This document shows, one piece after another, positions 33,884 to 43,264 of a stretch of DNA of 64,000 nucleotides. Position 1 is the stretch's first letter, and each line of letters starts with the position of its first letter. The position numbers and the translations under genes are program-made. A model generated the notes under the pieces. That model had not been told where the DNA came from, made no database searches, and was given only the letters and a program-made list of their open reading frames with translations. The stretch comes from Ciona intestinalis (taxonomy: Eukaryota; Chordata; Ascidiacea; Phlebobranchia; Cionidae). The stretch is from the NCBI RefSeq assembly GCF_000224145.3, contig NC_020172.2, forward strand, positions 3,951,557-4,015,556, in the 5' to 3' direction.

Positions 33884-36728
33884 TTATTGCTCAGAAAACT
33901 CTGTAATCTCCAAACTAAGTTGCCACAGTTTCTGTGCAGCAGTTTGGTTGTGTGCAAATGACTGCGGTTCAGTTTTACGACAAGATGCAAAATAATGTCC
34001 ACTGAATTCAGTAACCATATCATCCAGCATACAGTACATGGTTGTTTGGCACCCATAGTACGTAGATCTGTAAATGGTAAAAAAATCTAGCATTGCTGTC
34101 AATCAAATGACTTAACTAGATGTAAATGGTAAAAAATCTAGCAGCTGTCAATCAAATGACTTAACTGGATATATATGACAATACAACAAATATTCTTTTG
34201 ATATATATACTTGACATTAAAAACAAATATTATTTAATGAATACTATACAATAAAAAACTAATTTGTTAGAACTTTAAAATATATAATACAGTACTTGCT
34301 AAACAGAATGAGAGGAATCCTTCCAATATAATTAAACGGGACTGGAAAATTTTCGAATAGTTCGGATGAGATATATCCTGTTAATGCATTGGGATATGTT
34401 AGACAGAAACAACTGTAATGTACAAATTATTTGTTTTTTAATGAACAAATTAAATTTTTTTTCAGATATAATATATATATATATATTATTTTTTTATGTG
34501 TAACTGTAGGGTATTGTAACTGTAAGGCAAAACCACTAACGATAGACCTGTTTAAACCAAATATATAATTATTTAATATGAATATGCATTATGGACCTAT
34601 GGTCATACTGCGTGACACGCCATGGGAGTTGTTGAGATACAGAATGAAATTGGCTTATTACCCCCCAAAAAACATATAAGCAACACTAACAAATCCATTT
34701 ATTGAAACAGTCAAAAAAGTACTTGAAAGTGTAAGGGACATTAGTATTAGTAAAAACATTATTTCAGCCATGTTGTCACCTGGGTGTACAGCATAAGTTG
34801 ATATATCAAAACCTTCTATTCTTTTCAAAAGTTCAGTGGTAAAATATATTGTAGCTAGTTTTGTGTTTGAATAAACTCTGAAGTTTTCAAGAACTCCTTC
34901 CGCAGGTTCGTAAATCTTTGAAAAATCTAATGGGCTAGCTCTGAAATAGTTGGTTTTTACCTTTGTTAGTATTGTTATAGTTGTGAGAATGTATAAATAT
35001 TACTCCAACCCAGCGGTCACTAATGGGTTGTTTAAATTATTAGCCATACATAAAAAATAATCACCCACCCACAAAGTAATGTACATGGTAACTTTTAAGC
35101 AGGTATGAGGTGTATGAACACAGAACATCAGTGTTATAAGACTGTTGTTTTCTGGCGACAATAAGATATTTGCAAAGATAAAGCAAGTTAAAAAGTAAAA
35201 TTGTAAAAACCCATTAGGCTACAAAATGTTCATGTACATTCTACATAACAATACAAATAAACACAACACATAAAAGGCAAAAGCCGTTGTATTATAATGT
35301 TTACCTATGAGCACTTGATGAAAGATTGATTATTCTAACTGGGCGACTTTTCGACTGTTCTTTCATTTTAGGAAGCAAAAGGTTGGTAAGAAGGAAAGGT
35401 CCAAAGTGATTAACTGCATACAGTTTGTTTATTCCTTGTTTTGTTTGACCATAAATGCCAAGCAAACCTGTTAAAACAAATAGTTAAGTAATAATAAATG
35501 GTTATCCAAATGTATTACTAGTTTTGCCGTTGATATTGAAGGTCATTTTAAAAATAGGCCATTTAACAACATATAACATGGAATACCCTTGATAGCGAAT
35601 TGGACTTAACAATAATAACATAACCTAATACCTTTATTTATTTGTCTCTTCCATTACAGTAGAGAAGATTTAATAATATTTTAAACAAAAAGACAGGATA
35701 TAACGACAAAACAGCAGTTGTTAAATCACTTATTTAGTCTAGACTATTTTATTTTGAAAAATTTAACTGTTTTACCAGCATTATTAATCAAGAAATCCAA
35801 ATGTTCTTCTGTCTCGTTAAAATTTTTTACAAATTTCCGCACCGAATCAAAATCACCCAGATCCAATTCCATGACACGAATCTGTATAAGGTTTGAGATT
35901 GAAAAATTGTATGTAATTTTGTCTGGGAATATTGTTTTGTAGGTTTATATTTTTAAGCATGGCTGACAATTTGGATAACCTAAAGGGGACCATTTTGGGC
36001 GTATGTGTCCTTGGCCAAGACACTTAACGGCAATTGCTCCAACCCAGTGGTCACTAATGGGTTGTCCAAGTTATTTGCCATACAGTGTTGAGCCTCAAAC
36101 CCACATCCTTTGGATACTGACTATAAAGGGGCACTCTAATCACTGTGTAACGGTGCTGGTCAAATAAAAAACTAAAAAATGTATATATTACATTTTGGTT
36201 CCCAGTTGCTTTAACAACTCTAATTTTAACATCTTCAGATTTTGTTTTGTTCCTAGAAGCAATAACAATGCGAGCTCCAAGCTTTGCAACTTCAAACACT
36301 GTGGCTTCTCCCACACCTGTATTTCCACCTATTTATAACAGAACATTTTATGTATATAAACATGATAACTAATAACACATACTAAAACAGTCGTTGTGAG
36401 ATTTCAATTACAAAAATATGAAAAAATTATCATTTAATGAAGTGTGTTAAAAATATTGGGCATATTACTACCAAAATTTATTCAATTTAAGAATACTTTA
36501 CTAAGTTAGATATTATATAATATTGTAAAAAATATGGTTGTATTATCACAGCTTAATTTGCAAAGAACTGCATACATTTTAATTTGTATATATACCTGTA
36601 ATCAGCACTGTTTTTCCATCTAATCGTTTATTACTAACACATATTGGTCCACGTTTTATAAACACAATCCACAAGTACGCTACAGCGCATATTAAAGAAG
36701 ACCATACTATTACTCGAAAACGTGACAT
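33884..36728 (-). CDS. Retinol dehydrogenase-like short-chain dehydrogenase/reductase
   Basis: Seven exons on the minus strand: 36596-36728, 36192-36328, 35776-35881, 35305-35467, 34780-34940, 34296-34377 and 33884-34067, giving 321 aa. An N-terminal membrane anchor lies at about 5-24 ([18 protein letters not shown]). The Rossmann nucleotide motif TGGNTGVG is at 44-51, the LDL acidic turn near 96-98, NNAG at 123-126, NHFGPFLLT and NLSSSAH (serine strand) in exon 4, and catalytic Tyr203/Lys207 in YSNTK. The tail ([13 protein letters not shown].. SGHYFASC) matches the RDH11/12/13 group. The enzyme probably uses NADP(H) on retinal/retinol or another lipid carbonyl at the ER or mitochondrial membrane. 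The exact substrate and paralogue cannot be told from sequence. Confidence 0.92.
35008..35190 (+). mobile_element. SINE 3' part, forward
   Basis: CCCAGCGGTCACTAATGGGT through ATAAAGCAAGTT, in an SDR intron. Confidence 0.7.
35958..36160 (+). mobile_element. Chimeric SINE piece (reverse fragment joined to forward body)
   Basis: CATGGCTGACAATTTGGATA (reverse body) is followed by GGGCGTATGTGTCCTTGG and AACGGCAATTGCTCCAACCC (forward body). It then turns into CAAACCCACATCCTTTGG, in an SDR intron. Confidence 0.6.
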
Positions 36729-37435
36729 GCAATGTATTTATTTTCGCATTTACCACAAATATAACCTAAGATTGTTTTAAGCAAAGTCGGTTTTAGTTAA
36801 AACACCACGAAGTACTGTAAATGTTATGTACGCCCGGGACGACAGAGTTGCAGGGCGCTACTGTATTTCAGAGGAGACGACGGGCTACTGTCGGGTCTGC
36901 GGGCAAAGCCCATTTTTTTATTTATGTGCTATGGTTTGCAGCAAAGGCGCAAAGCCCAATTATTTTATATGAACTCTGATAAGCAGCAACGAAATAAGAA
37001 CTGTGGCCCGCAAATATGCGGATGCAGACAGGCCACACATGACGCTGTTTACAAACTTTTGGTTATACGCACAGAAATAAAAAAGAGTAGAACGCTCAAC
37101 TGCCCAAAAGCGTGATATATTCTTTTTTCTATTCACGTGACTGCCAACTCTGTCCCCATTTCGCTTGGTCTCCATTGTAAAAGATAGGCGCACATTGGTT
37201 TAAGGAGGTTTTAGCTGCTTATTTTAAAAACTACACCAACTATTCCAGTTTATTAGGCCAGTTTAGTTTTCGGTAGGTTAACGCTTACACTTTAGCGTTT
37301 GTTTAGGAAAATTAAATATTTTATAAATTTAATTAAAAGCGTTCAAACAAACGGTTTGTTAGAAATATATATACGTTTTGAAATAGTCATTTTTCCCTAT
37401 AAACTTAAATTAAATCAAAAAACAAAGAAAAACTA

Positions 37436-37730
37436 GGGGGTTAGCGCGCCTGCCTGTAACCCAGAGGTAATGGGTTCAAGACTCGTTGCTGCTAACATTG
37501 TGGGCGTATGTGTCTTTCGGCAAGACACTTACCAGCAATTGCTGCAACCTAGTGGTCACTAATAGATTGTCCATATTATCAGCCATACATAAAAATGAAA
37601 ACATCTAAAAAAATAATCACCTAACTTGTAAGCTAACACGAGGTGTACGAACACTCGTATTATAACGACTGTCTAACGACTGTCATTATTCCGGCCACGC
37701 GAGGATAAAGTAAGTTGCATTCATTCATTC
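37436..37730 (+). mobile_element. SINE, near full length
   Basis: Has the head from TTAGCGCGCCTGCCTGTAAC, the B box GGTTCAAGACTCG, the full body, and an (ATTC)n tail. A short duplication (AACGACTGTCTAACGACTGTC) lies near the 3' end. Confidence 0.85.
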
Positions 37731-37899
37731 TTTACTCCTAGTCTGCCCGTTTGCCAAACTGGTAAAAATGGTACTTAGAAAACTGAGAATTGCGTTCTTA
37801 TTTAAAAAAGTTTTAGCTCTGAAATTGAAGGGTACTACTAGTTACAGATTAACAAATTCAAAAACAAATATTACGCAACTGCTTTTAAACTTTGAGTTC

Positions 37900-38123
37900 C
37901 TTGATAAAACGATAGAGCAAGCAACGGATTAAAATCCAGTGTAGGCTATTGTAACGTTATAACTATAGAACTTTGGCATCGGTATTGGTAGTTTTCAGGC
38001 TATATTGAGAAATGCATGTGTATTATTTTTGCGGTAGTTTGTATAGGCCCACGACAGGGCAAGATTGTAAAAGTGCATTATAGCGGTGGTGGCATGATTA
38101 AAGTCAGCAGTTATACCTTTTAC
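37900..38123. repeat. Dispersed block shared with 42690-42917 (copy 1)
   Basis: Shared landmarks in order: ATCCAGTGTA, GTTGGTAGTTTTCAG (here ATTGGTAGTTTTCAG), TATTGAG, ACGACAGGGCA, ATTGTAAAA(A/G)TGCATTATA, then CATTTTACA or CTTTTACATC just before a reverse-oriented SINE. Both copies have a forward SINE on the left and a reverse SINE on the right. Confidence 0.7.
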
Positions 38124-38260
38124 ATCAATGAATGTAACTTGCTTTATCCTCGCGTAGCCGTAAAACGACAATTATTATAACACGGGTGTTCTATTTTATA
38201 CGCACCTAGTGCCAGCTTACCAAGTAGGCTGATGTGTTACTCTGTGTGTGATTATATTTT
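38124..38260 (-). mobile_element. SINE fragment, reverse
   Basis: Starts AATGAATGTAACTTGCTTTA right after the shared block at 37900-38123. Confidence 0.75.
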
Positions 38261-38462
38261 TTGAATGTTTTTTTTCTAGAATAGCTCTCTTACGTGTCCA
38301 GTAGCCGTGTGGTATTAGAACCTGCTTTATAGTTAATTCTTGTGTCAATCTTTGTTCAGAAGTTATACCGGTAGCATATATAGTTGAAATAAGCGACAAC
38401 TAACGATAACAACACTGCTCATATAAATGCTTGGTATATGCATCCCATCATGGCACACACCG

Positions 38463-38564
38463 CATGGTAACTCGTAAGCTGGCACGAGGTTATCACCCGT
38501 GTTATAACGACTGATGTCGTTTTCCGGCCATATAAAGTAAGTTACATTCATTCATTCATTCATT
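38463..38564 (+). mobile_element. SINE 3' end, forward
   Basis: GGTAACTCGTAAGCTGGCAC through CATTCATTCATTCATTC. Confidence 0.8.
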
Positions 38565-38744
38565 CACCACACCATAGTAGCGCAAGTTGTGGTAGCGCAA
38601 TGAGAACATTTTAGTATGAAACTTGTGGCCACTGTATTGTGAGTATTTATTTACAAGTTTTTATATTGCCTACTGTTATAATAGTTTTATTTATCCAGAG
38701 TCTGTTTTCACTTATACTTTTTACAGAAGTTGCCACAGCTTAAA

Positions 38745-41177
38745 ATGCATGAAATAACAGATCCAATTGACAGAGACCGTAATATTGGCTGTAAACGACT
38801 GGATTTATCAGATTATAATGAGGTTGTAGAATTTATGTTTAAAACTTATAGTTTTAGTGAGCCAGTATTAGGGATGCACATTACAGAATAATTAGGTATT
38901 CTAGGATATCCTAGTATACTTTAATTCGAATCTAGAATTCCGAATCTAGAATTTCGAATCTTTTTATATTTATAGGAAAAAAAATTTTACGCACAAAAGT
39001 CAGTTTATCGACCCTTTTATAACAGCCTTGTTGGATCTTGAGTTGTAAAATGATCAAAAATTGTACTATTGGGTAGTTTTTGCGTCATGAAACGTATAGC
39101 AGGCTATGAAAAGACGTTACGAAACGTTTACTCTCGAAAGTCCCACAAACACAAAAATATTTTTTTTCAAAATTAATAACTTTCAAAAATTGTTAATATA
39201 GTATATGTGATGACGTGTAATGACGTCATTAAACAGAATACCGAATTCCGTAATTAGATTCGAATACAAAAGGATTCGAATCTCACGGATTCGAAATTCT
39301 GTAATGTGCATCCCTAGCCAGTATCATTGGCCTTGAGTCCTACACTTCAGGAAGTTAATGAAGTATTGGAACTTGGAACAAAGGTAACCTGATTGAATGT
39401 GACTTAGTTACTCTTGCATGACGTAACAACTTCAATTGTAGTAGGGTGGGGTATGAATATACTAATTTATTATTTATTACCTTTAAGGGTTTATATATAA
39501 AAGTCGTAAGGATACAGTTTTATAATTTTTTAAATGTTTTTCGTTTACTAACAAATGAACGAGAAAATAGTATGAAATTGAGTCCCATTTTACCCCAACT
39601 TACTATAACCCTGTAATACACGTTTGAAATTGCCTTGCTACACGAGAATCACTTTTTACTGATTTACTTATATACACAGAGTTGTCTAGAGTCGAATACA
39701 TCGATTGCGGCATATGACAATAACAGCGGAGAACTCATAGCTGTTGTATTATCTGAATTCAATCAATTAGATTCAATTGACCTCAATTCTTTTGGCGAAT
39801 ATGGAAGAAAAATGTTTCAGGTATTTCTATGCGTCCAGTTTTACTAATACGAATGACTGGATCTATTTTTTATACCTCGCGTGGCCGGAAAACGACAGTA
39901 GTTATACATGGGTGTTCTCTTTCATACACATTGTGTGTGTCAACTTCCCAGCGACCATGTATGCAATTTTGCGGTTGTTTTTTTTTGTATGGCTAAAAAT
40001 TAGACAACCCAATAGCCATTAGTGACCACCCGGTTGAAGCAATTGTCGTCGAGTGTCTTGCGTAAGGACACATACGCCCACAATGGTAACAGCAGCCGAC
40101 GAGCTTTTACTGCGATCCTTGCAAATGACCCTCATGCTTGCAAATCCAATGACGCAAATGACATTCGTCGTACAACGGATGTTATCATTTATATTAACTG
40201 TTTGTACAACTGAAAGGTTACATCCAATACGAACGTGTGAAACAGAACACCCGTGTTATAACGACTGTTAATTGTTGCTCCGCGGCGTGAGGACAAATAA
40301 GATCTATTGATTTATCCAAATAGAGTTGTAGAGTGTGTTTTTGTTCGTAACGCTACATAAAACATCTGTTATTCTCTTATTTAGATCGTTGTTGATTTGA
40401 ACAGACAAGGTTTACCTGATCACATTCGAAGATCTAAATTTCTAACCTTAGTTGCTGGCTCAGTTAGACCAGAGTATTCAAAACAAGGAGTTACTACCAA
40501 GCTTGCAGAGAGGTAACTGTAATGAAGGATTGTTTTTGATTAAGAGATCAATGGTGCCATTTAGGCGAAATATATATATTTTATTAAACAATTGGTTGGA
40601 CTTTATTTTTATCTGTTATACGTTTTTCTAGCACCAAGTCCTTGCATAAAGGTAAATGATTTTTTTTAGTGTTTTTTTTTATAGTTTATAGGGAATTCCT
40701 CTTGGTAGTAACAGTGTGCTACCTTGATTTTTCGGTATATGAGACTGTCCATGCGGGACCATTAGGGTGGAGCAAAGTACTAACCTGATCACAATGGTAG
40801 CAGCGACGAGTCTTTGACCCGTAACAACCAATCCACAGGGCCAGTACCCTTATACATTTGTAGCTGTGAAGAAAATACAAAACGAAAATAACTGCTTTAC
40901 TGGGTTGAGAATTATTATTGTCTTTGTATATCACAGATCGAAACTGGTTGCGATGGAATTCGGTTGCGAGTACATTACAGTTGAATGCACCTCGCTTTAC
41001 TCGCAAGCTGTCTGCAGAAAACTTGGCTATACGCTTTTACACGAGATAAAGTATTTAGATTATTCAGATGAGGCTACTGGTGAAAAGTGGTATGCAAGCA
41101 TCCGTGAACCACATCGTTCTATTCAGTTATTTGCCTTGAAAGTTAAGCGACCTTTAAACATTAGCCCACGATTGTAA
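38745..41177 (+). CDS. GNAT-family N-acetyltransferase (arylalkylamine NAT-like)
   Basis: Proposed exons: 38745-38864, 39318-39383, 39680-39820, 40385-40512 and 40937-41177, giving 231 aa. Family features: an N-terminal strand and helix (CKRLDLSDYNEVVEFMFKTY), SIAAYDNNSGELIAVVLSEF as the typical beta2-beta3 hairpin, and LTLVAGSVRPEYSKQGVTTKLAER as the acetyl-CoA strand and pyrophosphate loop (here SKQGVTTKL, a loose fit to R/Q-x-x-G-x-A/G). The end has YITVECTSLYSQAVCRKLGY, the last-strand motif of insect and tunicate AANAT-like enzymes. It probably acetylates a small amine using acetyl-CoA; the substrate is unknown. A hAT-like element splits the first coding exon: read straight through it gives an early stop, and the first intron proposed here is that element. 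AATAAA at 41401-41406 ends the gene. Confidence 0.85.
38865..39317 (+). other. Proposed transposon-derived intron
   Basis: A GT at 38865-38866, within the left target duplication, and an AG at 39316-39317, made of the last base of the element plus the first base of the right duplication, bound a 453-bp intron. Removing it joins GAG CCA to CCA GTA TCA, phase 0, and restores the acetyltransferase frame with one extra Pro codon relative to the empty site. The donor (GTATTA) and the pyrimidine tract before CATCCCTAG are weak. Confidence 0.6.
38869..39316. mobile_element. hAT-like non-autonomous DNA transposon inside a coding exon
   Basis: Both ends carry the same 21-bp inverted repeat (TAGGGATGCACATTACAGAA plus T). 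It is flanked by identical 8-bp copies of GCCAGTAT (38861-38868 and 39317-39324), the target-site length of hAT elements. The 448-bp interior has no long open frame but has internal inverted motifs (GATTCGAAT, TCTAGAATTCCGAATCTAGA). Perfect ends suggest a fairly young insertion. Confidence 0.92.
39439..39606. mobile_element. MITE
   Basis: GTAGTAGGGTGGGGTATGAA through TTTTACCCCAACTTACTATA; acetyltransferase intron. Confidence 0.75.
39855..40115 (-). mobile_element. SINE, reverse
   Basis: TACCTCGCGTGGCCGGAAAA through GACACATACGCCCACAATGG, in an acetyltransferase intron. Confidence 0.8.
40209..40310 (+). mobile_element. SINE 3' fragment, forward
   Basis: GAACACCCGTGTTATAACGA and GGCGTGAGGACAAATAAG. 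Confidence 0.65.
40785..40865 (-). mobile_element. SINE head fragment, reverse
   Basis: ACAATGGTAGCAGCGACGAG then CTTTGACCCGTAAC, a diverged B-box side. Confidence 0.55.
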
Positions 41178-41400
41178 TGCCTAATCGAGTGCGGGATTTC
41201 CTGCGGTAACGCGATAAAAATTACATGAAAATGTTTTACTTAATTACCACGTCACTTTTGGCCTGCTATAAATACGAATGTTCAAGTGTTTTAACTCTCA
41301 TAAATTCTGGTAAACACCTTTTTAATGCTAACTGCAATTATGAGATGAGAGTTGTTATCGACATATACACGGACTACAACTATCTCTATAATAGGCCGTG

Positions 41401-41406
41401 AATAAA
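41401..41406 (+). terminator. Poly(A) signal of the acetyltransferase gene
   Basis: AATAAA lies 224 bases after the stop codon, just before a MITE copy begins. Confidence 0.55.
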
Positions 41407-41418
41407 ACTGTGCGAGTT

Positions 41419-41616
41419 ATATAGTAGGGTGGGGTGAGATGGGACACCTTTTTATTTTATTTTCTCCGCCCATTTGGTAGTAAACAAAGAAAATTCAACG
41501 AATTATTAAACCGTATCCTCACGACTCCCATAGGCCGTTATTATATGTTTAAAACTCGATCAGGATATTCGAATATCATGTGTCAAAGGTGTCCCATCTT
41601 CCCCCACCCTACTATA
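41419..41616. mobile_element. MITE, near complete
   Basis: TATAGTAGGGTGGGGTGAGA through CCCCCACCCTACTATA; one of the best-preserved copies. Confidence 0.9.
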
Positions 41617-42055
41617 GGTGTTATTGGTGACATTAAAAATTAAAGTGACCAAACATATGCTCTTTGATAAGCAGTCAGAACGAGTTCGAAGGCTCTATAG
41701 GCGTTCAGTCTTCGAACACGAAACCTCGGGGGTCAACAAGCAACATCTTTAGCAGCAACAACAACAACAAAAACAACAACAGGAACGTATTGCCATTGTG
41801 GGTTTATGTGTGCTCGGTCAAGACACATAATTGCTTCAACCCATTGGTCATTATTATAATTTTTTCTCATTCATATCTTAATGAATAATAATAAGTAGCA
41901 AAGTAATAAAACACTGGATTTTGGACAATGCGTATTTTACATAGGGATAACAAATCGGAAATACAAAATGTCTCACTCAATTTTGAATGGCACTTATTGT
42001 CGCAGTATACCTACTAATTTTGGGATTTCCTAAACACCTAATTTCTACTTTATAT

Positions 42056-42260
42056 TATAGTAGGGTGGAGGAAGATGGGACACCTTTTCACTTTATTTTT
42101 TCCGTCCAATTTAGTAGTAAACAAAGAACATTCAAAGAATTTTAAACTGTATGCTTATGACTGCCACGGACCGTTGTTAATTGTTAAAAACAGGATCAGG
42201 ATAATTGGATATTACATATTACATGATGAAGGTGTCCCGTCTTCCCCCATCCTACTCTAT
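42056..42260. mobile_element. MITE, near complete
   Basis: TATAGTAGGGTGGAGGAAGA through CTTCCCCCATCCTACTCTA. Confidence 0.88.
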
Positions 42261-42312
42261 GGCAGTTTCGTCGGCTAATTTAGAACATTACGAAAAGCAA
42301 CTTACAAAAATA

Positions 42313-42520
42313 TGTTGGGCAAGACACTTAACGGCAATTGCTCCAACCCGGTGGTCTGTGGGTTGTCTAAATTGTCAGCCGATACAGTCATACATTACAA
42401 AATATAAAAAAAATATTCACCCACAAAGTTACATACGTGCTAACCCATAGGAGGGTACCACGTGTGCAAAGCTACAGACATCCGTGGTATAACGACCGGA
42501 CAAATAAGTTACAAACATTC
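42313..42520 (+). mobile_element. SINE body, forward
   Basis: GGGCAAGACACTTAACGGCA through GACAAATAAGTTACAAACATTC. Confidence 0.75.
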
Positions 42521-42689
42521 TTTCTGTCACCCCTATTTACAAATCGTGAAACGTATTCATCCAAGCGGAACAAGGAAATCACCGCCCAAGAAAACTCACA
42601 AATCCTATGACGTCATGACTATACAACCAGAGTATACTAAACTGCGATACAACGCTAGTAACGTGTTTTCTCTGTGTGACGTTTTAAAG

Positions 42690-42917
42690 CTGCACGAATG
42701 ATTCTGTGTATACAAACCCGATCCAGTGTACTGTAGCGTTAACTAGAGCTCAGGCATACGGCGTTGGTAGTTTTCAGCTTGTATTGAGCGATGCATGGAG
42801 CATGGTATATTGGTATTATTTTCATTATTTCGTATACGACAGGGCAGTATTGTAAAAATGCATTATAATAAAGGGTGATATGATTTCCGTCAGTATTAAT
42901 ACATTTTACACCAAAAA
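42690..42917. repeat. Dispersed block shared with 37900-38123 (copy 2)
   Basis: This block lies about 350 bp upstream of the TMC start codon and joins directly to a reverse SINE at 42918, as copy 1 joins its SINE at 38124. By eye identity is moderate and several indels are present. Confidence 0.7.
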
Positions 42918-43110
42918 GTGAATGAATGTAACTATTTTATCCCCGCCTGACCGGAAAACGGCAGTCGTTATAACACGGGTGTTCTGTTGCACCTTGTGTT
43001 ACCTTACGCCTTGTGTTACCTTACCTTGTGTTACCTTACGAGTTACTACGTATGTAAATTTGTGAGTATTTTTTATACTGATAATGTATCTTTCTATGGC
43101 TGAAATTTAG
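42918..43110 (-). mobile_element. SINE, reverse, with internal short duplication
   Basis: Starts GTGAATGAATGTAACTATTT. The unit CCTTGTGTTACCTTAC is repeated three times at about 42992-43036. Confidence 0.75.
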
Positions 43111-43264
43111 AATACTTATTAGTGCATGCCAAAAGCAGTATACATATTACATGTATATATGTAAGTATAAGCTTTTACTTAACTCATAATTAATATAGTT
43201 TTAATACGATAATAATTGCTGTACGACTATAAACAGATATGCTAGGTCCATTATTTTACACATA

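Larger units (their letters stand above)
36729..38744. other. Divergent intergenic region between SDR and acetyltransferase genes
   Basis: The two genes point away from each other. The part near the SDR start (about 36820-37200) is GC-richer and repeat-free, a likely promoter. The rest holds three SINE pieces and a block (about 37900-38123) that also occurs near 42690-42917. An acceptor TTTTTACAG at 38717-38726 just before the acetyltransferase ATG implies a 5' UTR intron or trans-splice site. Confidence 0.5.
41178..43264. other. Intergenic region upstream of the TMC gene
   Basis: This stretch holds two near-complete MITE copies, two SINE pieces and a second copy of the block at 37900-38123. 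A CAA/ACAACA-rich stretch lies near 41750-41785. No coding exon was recognised. Confidence 0.5.
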
